Origin: Methanocalculus taiwanensis
GTDB taxonomy: Archaea; Halobacteriota; Methanomicrobia; Methanomicrobiales; Methanocorpusculaceae
Assembly (NCBI RefSeq): GCF_024372745.1
Contig: NZ_VOTZ01000002.1
Span: 62,001-126,000, forward strand
Length of the DNA: 64,000 nucleotides
Direction of reading: 5' to 3'
Of this stretch, positions 17,505 to 26,879 are shown in pieces. The stretch's first letter is position 1. Every line of letters starts with the position of its first letter. A program made the translations under genes and the position numbers. The notes beneath the pieces were generated by a model, which was not told where the DNA came from, did no database searches, and was given only the letters and a program-made list of their open reading frames with translations.

Positions 17505-20063
17505 ATGGAGAGGAGGACCCACATCCCCGAGCTTCTGGCACCTGCCGGATCCCGTGAGGCATTTGAAGCTGCTGTTGCAGCAGGAGCAGACGCGGTCTAC
17601 CTCTCAGGCAGCCGCTTCGGCGCACGGGCATATGCTGCAAACTTCGATGATGAGACACTTAAACAGGCCATACAGGATGCCCATGCCCGTTCAATACGAG
17701 TCTATGTTACCGTCAATACCCTCGTATCAGACGATGAACTGCCTGCTGTGGCCGAATATCTCCTCTTCCTCTACAAAATAGGAGCTGATGCTGTACTGAT
17801 CCAGGATCATGGGGTGCTCTCGATTGCACGCCAGATTGTGCCAAAGCTCAACCTCCATGCCTCAACCCAGATGACGATCCATTCCATCGAAGGACTCAGG
17901 TATGCGAAAGCACATGGGATCAGCCGTGTCGTCCTGGCGCGGGAGCTCTCAATCGATGAAGTCAGGAGTCTACAGCATGAGGCAGAGGCGCTGGACATAG
18001 GGCTGGAGCTTTTCGCACATGGGGCCCTCTGCATGGGCTATTCCGGGCAATGCCTTCTTTCTTCAGTCATCGGCGGGCGAAGCGGAAATCGGGGTACCTG
18101 TGCCCAGCCATGCCGCCGGAAGTACATGCCGATCATCGGATCAGTAGATCGATTTGAGAGAATAATTCCGGATAGAGAGGAGAGAGATTGGGCATACCTC
18201 CTCTCACCCCAGGATCTCGCTACATATCCCCGGTTACCTGAGATGATGGATTTTGCGGCACTCAAGATTGAAGGGAGGATGAAATCCCCTGAATATGTGG
18301 CAACCGTCACCTCGATCTACCGGAAGGCACTTGATCAGATTCAATCCGGGATATTCTCACCCGATCCGGTGGAACTCCTCTCAGCACAGTTTGCATTTAA
18401 TCGCGGCTTTACTGAGGGACATCTCTTTGGCGCAATTGGATCAGGATTTGTCTCTCTGGATCGCCCTGATAACCGGGGTGTCAGATTTGGAGCCGTCCAG
18501 TGGTATGATCGTGAGCGCGGGGAGGCAGTCATCGGGGATCTCATAGCGCCATACCCGGAGAGAGGGGATGGGATCGTCTTCTCAAAAGAAGGAGAGGAAG
18601 ATATCGGCTGTGAGATCCGGACCAATCTTCGAATTGAAAGCGGACGGATGCGGGTGAGGGTCCCTGTTCCCGTGAAGAGGGGGATGGAGGTTGCGATCAA
18701 CAGGCGTGCCTCTGTGGAGCAGGCAGCCGCAGCAATTATCGCAGGTTTTGGACGAGGAAGCGGCAGGAAGGTCAGGATATCGCTTTTCATTGGAATGGAT
18801 GAGGGGTATCTCTCTGTGTCTGGACATCTCAGGGGGATGAAGGGAGAGGATCTTATAGTCACCGCACGGTCTGCCTCCCCGATGGCAGAGGCGAGGACAC
18901 GGCCGCTGACTGCGGAAACAATCTCAAATCTCTTAACCCGCACAGGTGAGACACACTTTGAGGCTGTTATCGAAGAGCTGCACTATGATGGTGGGCTCTT
19001 CCTTCCCATACAGGAGATAACCGCACTCAGGAGAGAGCTTCTTTCCGAAGCAGAAAACGCCCTGATCCAATCTGCTGAGCCCGCTCCCGGGGAAGTGGAA
19101 GAATCAAGGAAGCAACTCGGGCTCTTTAGACAAGAGAGAAGAACCCCCGCTGTCAGGCGATCCGATCCCCCGGTGATCGCCACCTATGCCGACTCAATCG
19201 ATCAGGTGAGGGGTGCACTTGCAGGCGGATGTAAAAGGATCTATTTTGAGCCCCGGGCTGCGCTTGCCTCATGTGGACGGAGGGAGAAATTAGAGATCCC
19301 GGAATGGCAGGCGGCAATCCTGGATGAACTCAGTGTAGTGAAGGAACTCTGCCATCATCATGATGCAGCCTGTTACTGGAAGTTTCCCGATATCACACGA
19401 AGGGAATTCCTTGATGCAGCCCTGCCACTTCTTGGGGATCTGTATGCTGCCGGAATCAATGGAGTGATGGTCGGTGGTGTGGGTATCTCTGAGGCAGTGC
19501 GGGCACGTGTTCCGGAGATGGCAATTGCCGGATCTTCAGCACTGAATATCACCAATCACTCTGCGCTGGAAGCACTCAAACCATCACACAACTCAGTTGC
19601 CCTCTCAAGAGAGATTTCACTTGCAGAACTTCAAAGCCTCTGTATCGGGGATGATGAAGTGGTTGAATTCTTTGTGCAGGGATCGGTCCCGGCGATGATC
19701 ACCGAACACTGTATTGCATATGGTAGATACCCCTGTCCGTCAGGTACCGGATCGCATCTTGCAGCTATCATGGATCAGACAGGGCGATCATTTCCGATCA
19801 GGGTGGATGGCGGGTGCAGAACAATTATAGGAAATGCCGTTGAGACCTGCCTCATCGATCATCTGGATCTGATCCTTGATGCCGGAATTGCAATCCTCGG
19901 AATTGAACTCCGCTCCAGAACTGAAGAATATGCCGCGGCTATATGCCAGGCGTATATCTCAGCTCTTTCAGGAGGCACCATCGATCAGCTCAAAGATGAT
20001 ATCCGCTTAATTTCATGGGGTGGAATCACAACAGGCCCCTTTCCTGGCGGTGGTTTCAGATGA
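17505..20063 (+). CDS. U32 family peptidase-like protein (DUF3656 type)
   Basis: 852-aa member of the U32 family. It opens IPELLAPAGSREAFEAAVAAG and has the TIM-barrel strand GADAVYLSG, then the conserved four-cysteine block LCMGYSGQC, NRGTCAQPCR and the family signature LKIEGRMKSPEYVA. A DUF3656-like middle part and a second U32-like half follow (GGCKRIYFEP onward). Despite the name, studied relatives (RlhA, TrhP) hydroxylate RNA bases in an Fe-S-linked, prephenate-dependent reaction; the neighbouring shikimate/prephenate genes make such a role attractive but unproven. I use ATG 17505: upstream in-frame sequence overlaps phoU and has no similarity. Its stop overlaps the aroD start (ATGA). 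Confidence 0.88.
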   Translation: MERRTHIPELLAPAGSREAFEAAVAAGADAVYLSGSRFGARAYAANFDDETLKQAIQDAHARSIRVYVTVNTLVSDDELPAVAEYLLFLYKIGADAVLIQDHGVLSIARQIVPKLNLHASTQMTIHSIEGLRYAKAHGISRVVLARELSIDEVRSLQHEAEALDIGLELFAHGALCMGYSGQCLLSSVIGGRSGNRGTCAQPCRRKYMPIIGSVDRFERIIPDREERDWAYLLSPQDLATYPRLPEMMDFAALKIEGRMKSPEYVATVTSIYRKALDQIQSGIFSPDPVELLSAQFAFNRGFTEGHLFGAIGSGFVSLDRPDNRGVRFGAVQWYDRERGEAVIGDLIAPYPERGDGIVFSKEGEEDIGCEIRTNLRIESGRMRVRVPVPVKRGMEVAINRRASVEQAAAAIIAGFGRGSGRKVRISLFIGMDEGYLSVSGHLRGMKGEDLIVTARSASPMAEARTRPLTAETISNLLTRTGETHFEAVIEELHYDGGLFLPIQEITALRRELLSEAENALIQSAEPAPGEVEESRKQLGLFRQERRTPAVRRSDPPVIATYADSIDQVRGALAGGCKRIYFEPRAALASCGRREKLEIPEWQAAILDELSVVKELCHHHDAACYWKFPDITRREFLDAALPLLGDLYAAGINGVMVGGVGISEAVRARVPEMAIAGSSALNITNHSALEALKPSHNSVALSREISLAELQSLCIGDDEVVEFFVQGSVPAMITEHCIAYGRYPCPSGTGSHLAAIMDQTGRSFPIRVDGGCRTIIGNAVETCLIDHLDLILDAGIAILGIELRSRTEEYAAAICQAYISALSGGTIDQLKDDIRLISWGGITTGPFPGGGFR

Positions 20064-20698
20064 AGTATATCATATCAATCAATGACCTCTCTCAATTTGA
20101 TGTCGCAGCAGCAGAAGATCCCTGGGCGATTGAGCTGCGGCTTGACCTGATGGAGGCCTGCACGCCAGCAGACCTTCAGGCAATCAGATCCGGATGGAAT
20201 GGGCTGCTGCTCCTTACAATCAGGAGTACTGATGAAGGTGGCCGCTTTGCCGGAGATGCAGATGAATGGAAACGCCGCATTGAACTCCTCCTTCCCTATG
20301 CAGATATGGTGGATATCGAGCGGCGGTTCTCTCTTCATGCAGACTGGGTACGGTCACTGAAGAAGACGATCATCGCCTCATATCATACTGAAGAGATGCC
20401 AGATTCCGATCAATTCTCTCTCTGCGAACAAGAGCTCCGAACATATGGTGAGATACCAAAGATCGTCGTCTCCCCAAAAAAGAACGAAGATGCAGTTACA
20501 CTCCTTGGATATACCATTGAAGCGGAAAAACCGATCTGCGTATCGATTATGGGCTCCGGGTATGCATGGCTCAGGCCCCTGCTCCTTGTTATGGGATCAG
20601 GATATGCCTATTGCCATGCCGGGAATGCGACTGCTTTGGGGCAGTACCATATCAGGGAGATGAGAGAGATTATCAGGCTCCTGCTCAAAAGCCAGTGA
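20060..20698 (+). CDS. aroD: 3-dehydroquinate dehydratase, type I
   Basis: 212-aa type I dehydroquinase, third step of the shikimate pathway, working through a Schiff-base Lys. Visible active-site elements are AIELRLDLMEA (Glu/Arg of the substrate site), IIASYHTEE (catalytic His) and IPKIVVSPK (Schiff-base Lys after the Pro). MGSGYAW and ATALGQYHI fit the C-terminal phosphate-side loops. The ATG at 20060 overlaps the stop of the U32 gene by ATGA; an earlier in-frame ATG at 20015 lies inside that gene and is less likely. Its end overlaps the convergent aroC by 14 bases. It completes the otherwise minus-strand pathway cluster. Confidence 0.93.
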   Translation: MKYIISINDLSQFDVAAAEDPWAIELRLDLMEACTPADLQAIRSGWNGLLLLTIRSTDEGGRFAGDADEWKRRIELLLPYADMVDIERRFSLHADWVRSLKKTIIASYHTEEMPDSDQFSLCEQELRTYGEIPKIVVSPKKNEDAVTLLGYTIEAEKPICVSIMGSGYAWLRPLLLVMGSGYAYCHAGNATALGQYHIREMREIIRLLLKSQ

Positions 20699-21677
20699 AC
20701 CTCTTCTGCATCAGAACTGCATCTATAAGCACGAGTGCAAGCATGCATTCGGCAACGACAAGGACCCTTGGCACAATACAGGGGTCATGACGCCCCCTTA
20801 TTGATATCTCGACCTCCTCACCCTCCGAATTGATCGTCTGTTGCGGAAGCGAGATCGAGGGTGTCGGCTTGACAGCACACCTGATAACTATTGGGTCGCC
20901 ATTGCTGATGCCACCAAGGATACCTCCGGCATGGTTTGTGGCAAAGCCGCTCTTTTGCATGGGATCATTGTGCTCACTCCCAGACATCCGTGCAGCAGCA
21001 AACCCTTCCCCGATCTCAACTCCCTTGATCGATCCGATCCCCATCATCGCACCTGCAATGGCAGCATCCAGTTTTCCAAAGACCGGATCCCCAAGCCCTG
21101 TAGGGCAACCCTCAGCAAAAAGCTCGATGATGCCGCCGACTGAATCGCCGCGCTCCTTTGCCACAAGGATCTCCTCTTCGAACTGATCGGGATTGGAATT
21201 TCCATGAATCTCCAGTATGCGGGATCGGATCGAGATCCCCTGATTGAAAAGGCACTGGAATGCAACTGCACCCGCAGCCACACGTGCCGCCGTCTCCCGC
21301 CCTGAGCTCCGCCCGCCACCCCGGTGATCGCGGTGCCCGTACTTCAGATGGTACGTGTAATCCGCATGTCCCGGACGGAATACCGATCTGAGAGAGTCGT
21401 AATCACCGCTTCTCTGTGCAACTGATGGAATCAGTATCGCTATCGGCATCCCGGTGGTTCTGCCTTCAAATACTCCGGAGAGGATCTCCACATGATCCGG
21501 TTCTGCCCGTGGCGACATGGTCGAATCCCGGCCCGGCCGCCGCCGTTCCATGTATGGCTGAATCAGATCTTCTGTGAGCGGTATGCCCGGAGGGCAGCCA
21601 TCCACGACCACTCCGAGTGCAGGGCCATGGCTCTCGCCGAATGTGGTGCAGGAGAAGAGGCGGCCGAAGGTATTCAT
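20685..21677 (-). CDS. aroC: Chorismate synthase
   Basis: 330-aa chorismate synthase, last common step to chorismate, requiring reduced FMN. Signatures are GESHGPALGVVVDGCPPG (residues 14-31), RPGHADYTYHLKYGHRDHRGGGRSSGR (given in part: the HRDHRGGGRSSGRETA region, near 110-125) and the C-terminal RHDPCIVPR. Length is somewhat shorter than the usual 350-370 at the C-terminus, but all signature blocks are present. It is the last gene of the minus-strand aro operon, its start overlapping the upstream fused gene by four bases. Confidence 0.94.
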   Translation of the reverse strand: MNTFGRLFSCTTFGESHGPALGVVVDGCPPGIPLTEDLIQPYMERRRPGRDSTMSPRAEPDHVEILSGVFEGRTTGMPIAILIPSVAQRSGDYDSLRSVFRPGHADYTYHLKYGHRDHRGGGRSSGRETAARVAAGAVAFQCLFNQGISIRSRILEIHGNSNPDQFEEEILVAKERGDSVGGIIELFAEGCPTGLGDPVFGKLDAAIAGAMMGIGSIKGVEIGEGFAAARMSGSEHNDPMQKSGFATNHAGGILGGISNGDPIVIRCAVKPTPSISLPQQTINSEGEEVEISIRGRHDPCIVPRVLVVAECMLALVLIDAVLMQKRFTGF

Positions 21678-23014
21678 GAGAGCACCTCGCGGATCCGTTC
21701 AATTCCGGGATCGATTCCCGTGAATAGTATAAACTGGGCGCGTGCCTGATGGATGAACATCTCTGTCCCCGATATAATACGGCACCCCGCCGCTTCAGCC
21801 TCCCTGAGAAGCGGGGTCATCGGGGGAGTGTAGACAAGATCAAAGACTGTGACACCGGGTTTCAATAATCCGGATGGAACCGGAGAGTGGTCACGCTCCT
21901 TCATCCCGACAGGGGTCGCATTGACGATTAGATCGGCGTTTATCGAAGAGGAGAGCGGTGCACTCCTGCATCCAAACCGCTCTGCAAGCACCTCACCACG
22001 CTTTTCTGTTCTGTTTGAGATGGTAACATCCATCTCAAGCGATTGAAGGGCATAGACTGCGGCTGCGGCTGCTCCCCCTGCACCCACCACCAGGGCATTC
22101 CCTCCACGAAGATCACGTATGGGGGAACAGATGCCGATCCAGTCAGTATTGTGTCCATAGAGCCGCCCGTTACAGGATAAAACAGTATTGACGGCGCCAA
22201 TAGCATGAGCATCCGCATCCGGCTCATCGATACAGGAGATCATCATCTCTTTGAATGGAATCGTGACAGATAGCCCTTTCGCTCCAAGGCCACGCATTAT
22301 CCGGATTGCATCCTCTGCCGAATTCGCCGGGAGAAAGAGATATTTTCCGGGTATTGCATACTCGGGGAATAATGAATTGTAGAGGTGGGGGCTCCGGCTA
22401 TGGGAGACAGGGTTTCCTGTGATCCCAAAGATAAGCGGGCATTTGATGAGATTATCCTGGGTATCCTGGTTGATTGCTGCCAGGGTTTCAGCAAAGAGTT
22501 CCGGATTCCGTCTTCGCATCCCATTCAGATGGATGATCCTGGCTGCGGCTTCATCAGTCCTGAGCGAGCCGGTGTCAATGCAGAGATCGGCCAGACCGCG
22601 AAATACCGGCATCCGCACCCCGGCAAGATGGCGAATCTCATCCAGATCCGACAGATGGGTGAGTGCCGGACGGCTGCTCCCCTGTATCCGGGAGTGAAGG
22701 ATTTCTTCATCTGCTGTCAGGAGGATGATGTGTGATCGCCTTCGGAGCCTGCGAGTATTCTCCGGATCCATCACCGCACCGCCACCAGTGGCGATAACAG
22801 CAGGCCCATCCGGAAGCGATGAGATCACTTCCCGCTCCATCTGCCGGAATATAACTTCTCCAGAATATGAGAAGATCTCCGGGATGCTCCGCCCTCCCCT
22901 CTCCTCAATTAATCTGTCCGTATCATACAGAGGAATTTGGAGTTTTTCTGCCATTTTCCTCCCGATAGCAGATTTTCCAGATCCCCGAAGCCCGATTAAG
23001 ACATACCGTTCCAT
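21674..23014 (-). CDS. Bifunctional shikimate kinase / shikimate dehydrogenase (AroK-AroE fusion)
   Basis: 446-aa two-domain enzyme. The N-terminal part (about 1-165) is a bacterial-type P-loop shikimate kinase: GLRGSGKSAIGRKMAE (Walker A, near 8-23), DTDRLIEERGG and ATGGGAVMDPENTRRL. The C-terminal part (about 190-446) is NADP-dependent shikimate dehydrogenase: GNPVSHSRSPHLYNSLF, GLSVTIPFKE, NTDWIG and the Rossmann loop VVGAGGAAAAAVYAL. It reduces dehydroshikimate and phosphorylates shikimate, two consecutive steps. Most archaea use a GHMP-type kinase instead, so the kinase domain suggests a bacterial origin. Overlaps aroA (19 bases) and aroC (4 bases). Confidence 0.94.
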   Translation of the reverse strand: MERYVLIGLRGSGKSAIGRKMAEKLQIPLYDTDRLIEERGGRSIPEIFSYSGEVIFRQMEREVISSLPDGPAVIATGGGAVMDPENTRRLRRRSHIILLTADEEILHSRIQGSSRPALTHLSDLDEIRHLAGVRMPVFRGLADLCIDTGSLRTDEAAARIIHLNGMRRRNPELFAETLAAINQDTQDNLIKCPLIFGITGNPVSHSRSPHLYNSLFPEYAIPGKYLFLPANSAEDAIRIMRGLGAKGLSVTIPFKEMMISCIDEPDADAHAIGAVNTVLSCNGRLYGHNTDWIGICSPIRDLRGGNALVVGAGGAAAAAVYALQSLEMDVTISNRTEKRGEVLAERFGCRSAPLSSSINADLIVNATPVGMKERDHSPVPSGLLKPGVTVFDLVYTPPMTPLLREAEAAGCRIISGTEMFIHQARAQFILFTGIDPGIERIREVLS

Positions 23015-24279
23015 AGGTCCGCACCTTTCAGGACATCCCAGAATTTTGGATATGATTTACTGACACATTCTGCATCCAGGATTGTTATGTCCCCAATACC
23101 AAGGCCAAGGATTGCTCCGCTCATCGCAGTCCGGTGATCATTTGCCGGATCGATTATCCCTCCGTGAAGTTCCCCGGGAGTGATTGTCATAGAATCCCCG
23201 GTTGTAGCTACACCGGCCCCAAAACCAGACAATACCTGTTCGATTGCCGCTATCCTGTCACTCTCCTTATGCCTGAGATGTGAAATCCCCCGGATCATCG
23301 TCGTGCCGCTGGCAAACGGTGCCACTGCTGCTAATGTCTGGACGGTGTCTGGCATCCCGGACATGTCACAGGTGATCCCGGTGAGCGGGCTATCCCGGAT
23401 GAGGTGGTATCCGTCCTCAAGAGAGGAGATCGTGCATCCCATATCCCTCAGGAGAGAGAGGAACTGCCGGTCTCCCTGAGGAGATGTTGGTTTCAGGTTT
23501 GTTACCGCAGCCTCCCCCCCGCAGACCGCTGCGATCGCAAAGAAGTAGGACGCAGACGAGTAGTCGCCTTCAACCTCATAGCTTCTTCCTGCAAATGGCT
23601 TCCCGCATCCAACCTGGAACGTTTTCACTGCATCGACGTTGACAGATATGCCAAATGAAGCCATAAGGTCGAGGGTAATATCGAGGTAGCTGGCAGATAC
23701 AGACCTACCCCGGAGCGAGATGTGGAGATCCTCCTCAGCATATGGTGCTGCCATTAATAGCGAGGTGATGAACTGGCTGCTTATCTCAGGAGATATCAGA
23801 ACGTTCCCACCAAGAATCCGCCCCGATACTTCAATCGGAGGATAGCCGGTTCTGCCAAGATACCTGACCTGCCCCCCGATTGCATTCAATGCAGAGACGA
23901 GATCTCCAATAGGACGCTCACACATCCTTTCGCTTCCTGTTAGGATCACAGGCCGATCCGCAAGCAATGCAACCGAGGCGAGGAGCCGCATGCTCGTCCC
24001 TGAATTCTTCAGATCAATTTTGATCTTTTCTCCCGGATGGAGAGCGCCTCCGGTCCCGTGAATGATGATTCCATTTTCGCTCTCCTCAATTGTAACACCC
24101 AGCTGTTTGAGGGCATTGAGGGTGAGGAGGGTGTCTTCTGCAATCAGTGGTTCAATGATGTTTGAATCACCTTCTGCCAGAGCGGCAGCTATGAATGCCC
24201 GGTGTGTATAGCTCTTCGATGGCGGAGCCCTCACCTGTATCTCAACCGGTGTATTCATCTTCCTGAGTTTTACGATCAT
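22996..24279 (-). CDS. aroA: 3-phosphoshikimate 1-carboxyvinyltransferase (EPSP synthase)
   Basis: 427-aa EPSP synthase joining phosphoenolpyruvate to shikimate 3-phosphate. Signatures: PPSKSYTHRAFIAAALAEG near the N-terminus (substrate Lys, Ser and Arg), NSGTSMRLLAS, and the C-terminal LRHKESDRIAAIEQ (catalytic Lys/Glu). I place the start at ATG 24279, where ATGA overlaps the pheA stop; nine more residues could be added from 24306, but these lie inside pheA. Normal length. Part of the minus-strand aro operon between pheA and the AroK-AroE fusion. Confidence 0.95.
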   Translation of the reverse strand: MIVKLRKMNTPVEIQVRAPPSKSYTHRAFIAAALAEGDSNIIEPLIAEDTLLTLNALKQLGVTIEESENGIIIHGTGGALHPGEKIKIDLKNSGTSMRLLASVALLADRPVILTGSERMCERPIGDLVSALNAIGGQVRYLGRTGYPPIEVSGRILGGNVLISPEISSQFITSLLMAAPYAEEDLHISLRGRSVSASYLDITLDLMASFGISVNVDAVKTFQVGCGKPFAGRSYEVEGDYSSASYFFAIAAVCGGEAAVTNLKPTSPQGDRQFLSLLRDMGCTISSLEDGYHLIRDSPLTGITCDMSGMPDTVQTLAAVAPFASGTTMIRGISHLRHKESDRIAAIEQVLSGFGAGVATTGDSMTITPGELHGGIIDPANDHRTAMSGAILGLGIGDITILDAECVSKSYPKFWDVLKGADLWNGMS

Positions 24280-25067
24280 ATCTGCACCAGAAGCTTCGGA
24301 TAACAACCAAATTCCCGGATGGGAACGGTCTTCTTTAATTCATTGATAGCATCCTCTGCCAATGCCCCTGCCTCAAAGTCAAGGAAGAACCGGTAGCTGC
24401 CTATCCCCCTTCCTGAAGGTCTTGATTCGATCCGGGAGAGGTTGATCTTTCGTTCAGCAAAAGGGCTCAGCAATGCATGGAGAAGACCCGGAACATCCTT
24501 CATGGGATCTATCAATACACTGCATTTTACGGCATCCTCTCCCGAATATCCATTCTTCTCGATCCTGATGAAACGGGTGGTATTTGTAGTGCTGTTCTCG
24601 AGGTTGCGGAGGATAATTGGAATCCGGTAATATGCTGCCGCAGCCTCAGAGATGGCAGCAGCAGCCTGCCTGTTCTCTTGTGCCTTAAGCGCACTGGCTG
24701 CATTACTGCTTGTATGGATCACCGGCAGATCCAGGCGATCGAATGCCTCACTGCATTGCTCATGTGTCTGGGGATGCGCATATATCTCTGTCACCTCTTC
24801 TATTGAAACAAATGAGGCAAGGGTATGGTGTACCGGGAGGTAACATTCCCCGGTGATCTTCACGTCATATCGGCAGAGCCCATCAAGGGTCGGGCCGACA
24901 CCACCTGCCTCACTATTCTCTATCGGCACAATGCCAATTGCCTCTCCTTTCTCAGCAAGCACAAAGACCGCCGATATGGTCGGAAGAAGGAGCGGCTCGG
25001 CTCCGGTCAGTGCAACAGCTACCTCATGGCTAAAGGTTCCGGCAGGTCCAAGGACTGCGATCACCAT
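24276..25067 (-). CDS. pheA: Prephenate dehydratase
   Basis: 263-aa prephenate dehydratase that makes phenylpyruvate for phenylalanine. The catalytic lobe holds IVPIENSEAGGVG (near 47-59), with the Thr-containing NTTRFIRIEK motif. A C-terminal ACT domain is visible (VDIPGLLHALLSPF-like segment KDVPGLLHAL and the ESRPSGRGIGSYRFFLD motif), which in the family mediates feedback inhibition by phenylalanine. There is no fused chorismate mutase, and none was found in the window. It overlaps tyrA upstream by seven bases and aroA downstream by four. Confidence 0.93.
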   Translation of the reverse strand: MVIAVLGPAGTFSHEVAVALTGAEPLLLPTISAVFVLAEKGEAIGIVPIENSEAGGVGPTLDGLCRYDVKITGECYLPVHHTLASFVSIEEVTEIYAHPQTHEQCSEAFDRLDLPVIHTSSNAASALKAQENRQAAAAISEAAAAYYRIPIILRNLENSTTNTTRFIRIEKNGYSGEDAVKCSVLIDPMKDVPGLLHALLSPFAERKINLSRIESRPSGRGIGSYRFFLDFEAGALAEDAINELKKTVPIREFGCYPKLLVQI

Positions 25068-25915
25068 TCGTTCACCACCTGATCGAGGAGGTGGTCGGTG
25101 AGTGGAATAGCATCTCCAGTAAATGAGGATAAGAAGGCAGCATTCTTCTCAAAAACCTGCCTGAATTCTATTGGATCATGCCGGATTATCATATTCTGCA
25201 TCTCCTCAACAGCTGCAAAATAGGCAGATATCGCTTCTTTAACTGAAGGATTATCAAGCAGAATTCCTCCATACAGGCTGCTGTCCTGTGAGAGTGTCCT
25301 TGCCATGAATGCAAATGTTGCATGGGCATTTGGAGTGGCAAAAGGGAGGAGTTCCTCTGGTGTGCAATTCATGCTCCTGAGCGTCTGAGCCAGGGCAATG
25401 CTCTGGAGATGAATAACCCCCTGTGTGACTGCCATTGCCCTGTCATGCTCTTTGGGGGTTGTCAGGTGAACCTGCATGCCTGCCTCTTCAAATATCCCTT
25501 GTAGCCAGATTTGTGTCTCTGGATCCGCCCTCGCAGGGGTCATAATCAGCTTCTGATGTTGTATTGTTGCCATATTCGGGCCAAAGAGCGGATGCAGGCC
25601 GATCACCTGGGCAGCTGATTCAAGCATAGCTGCAACCGGCCTCTGCTTGATGGAGGTGAGATCAGCAATAAGCTGGTCATTCTCAAGGACCGGTGCTAAA
25701 GATCTGATCACCTCCTCTGTTACGGAAATGGGAACGGTGATCAGCACAACTCCGCATCTTCTGGCTAGCTCCTGATACTCAGAAGCGGGAGCTCTGCCGA
25801 TCACCTCCACAGAGCAGCCAAACACCTCAAAGATCCTTCTGAAGAGAGACCCCATCCGGCCGGTTCCGCCGATTATTCCAACGGTGCGCCCCTCATCTCT
25901 CAAGGATGGTCTCAT
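25061..25915 (-). CDS. tyrA: Prephenate dehydrogenase
   Basis: 284-aa NAD(P)-dependent dehydrogenase that converts prephenate to 4-hydroxyphenylpyruvate for tyrosine. The Rossmann loop TVGIIGGTGRMGSLFRRIFE is near the N-terminus, and VIGLHPLFGPNM matches the catalytic His loop of the TyrA family. I chose the ATG at 25915 (MRPSLRDEG); an in-frame start 15 bases upstream (25930) lies deeper in the preceding gene. Even so it overlaps the dehydroquinate synthase gene by 23 bases. No ACT or mutase domain is present. Confidence 0.92.
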   Translation of the reverse strand: MRPSLRDEGRTVGIIGGTGRMGSLFRRIFEVFGCSVEVIGRAPASEYQELARRCGVVLITVPISVTEEVIRSLAPVLENDQLIADLTSIKQRPVAAMLESAAQVIGLHPLFGPNMATIQHQKLIMTPARADPETQIWLQGIFEEAGMQVHLTTPKEHDRAMAVTQGVIHLQSIALAQTLRSMNCTPEELLPFATPNAHATFAFMARTLSQDSSLYGGILLDNPSVKEAISAYFAAVEEMQNMIIRHDPIEFRQVFEKNAAFLSSFTGDAIPLTDHLLDQVVNEW

Positions 25916-26879
25916 CGATGGCAACTCCAAAATGCCGTCCTCCGGTCATCAGATGCCCAAGCACCAAATCCCCCTCTTTGAGTTCAACAATGCTTCTTGC
26001 AACACCATCTTCTCCGACAAGCCTGACCGTCTCTGCATTCTGGATGACAGCACTTGCGACCCGCCCCTCATACTCTGCCTCCACAAGAATGAGTGGGCGG
26101 CGCTCGATCTTCACGCGCCCGACAGAGACCGTCCGGATCTGCCCGGCGCCTGTGACTGCGCATCCGGTCTGCCCGGATCCAATCTCAGAGAGGTAGCGGG
26201 TCTTCCCATCAGGCGAGAGGATGTACATGTGTACTGCTCCTGCATTCACCCTGAATGGACGGGGAGAGACATAGGGATTCTCAAGGGTCTCAGCAGCAAC
26301 GAGGAGGAGGGCGGAAGAGGTATTCCCAACCAGCATCCCTTCTCCTTCATCAAAGAGGGAGCAGGTATCTATACAGACCCTATCCCCTACACCAACCGGC
26401 ACAATCCTGGTAATTGTCAGGGGAATAAGGGGGATGGTACCACCATCACCTTCAAGAAGTGTAGCTACCGCGCGAATTTGCTGTGGATCCTGTGATGCGA
26501 GAAGGATCCCGCCAACACCCTTCTCGAGGATGCCCAGAGCCAGTGCTGCCTCCCCTGCATCAGTGACTTCTGCGATGATCCGATCTGATACAGCTACAAG
26601 ATTTTCAAGAGGGATTACGGTCCAGTCGGTTGTGCTGACAACGACACGGGCCGTTTTTGCATATTCGGCCGCCCGCTCTTCAGTTGCCTTGTCTCTGATC
26701 TCAATTCTGTGAAAATCCTTTCCTTCAATTAGATCGCCATCAGAGGATATGATGGATATTCTTGCGAGATTCGAGGCCTCTTCCCTGCTATTGAGGAGAA
26801 GCGCCGTTGCCCCTCCCTCAATTGCAGCAAGTGCAGCTTCTTTGTTCCAGGGACGGATATCGACCCAGAACTCTTTCAT
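25893..26879 (-). CDS. aroB': 3-dehydroquinate synthase II (archaeal AroB')
   Basis: 328-aa archaeal dehydroquinate synthase, which oxidatively deaminates and cyclises ADH to 3-dehydroquinate; it is unrelated to bacterial AroB. The N-terminal KEFWVDIRPWNKEAALAAIE and later GDRVCIDTCSLFDEGEGMLVG and PFRVNAGAVHMY are typical of this family. It overlaps the ADH synthase gene by four bases, pairing the two enzymes of the archaeal entry into the shikimate pathway. Confidence 0.95.
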   Translation of the reverse strand: MKEFWVDIRPWNKEAALAAIEGGATALLLNSREEASNLARISIISSDGDLIEGKDFHRIEIRDKATEERAAEYAKTARVVVSTTDWTVIPLENLVAVSDRIIAEVTDAGEAALALGILEKGVGGILLASQDPQQIRAVATLLEGDGGTIPLIPLTITRIVPVGVGDRVCIDTCSLFDEGEGMLVGNTSSALLLVAAETLENPYVSPRPFRVNAGAVHMYILSPDGKTRYLSEIGSGQTGCAVTGAGQIRTVSVGRVKIERRPLILVEAEYEGRVASAVIQNAETVRLVGEDGVARSIVELKEGDLVLGHLMTGGRHFGVAIDETILER

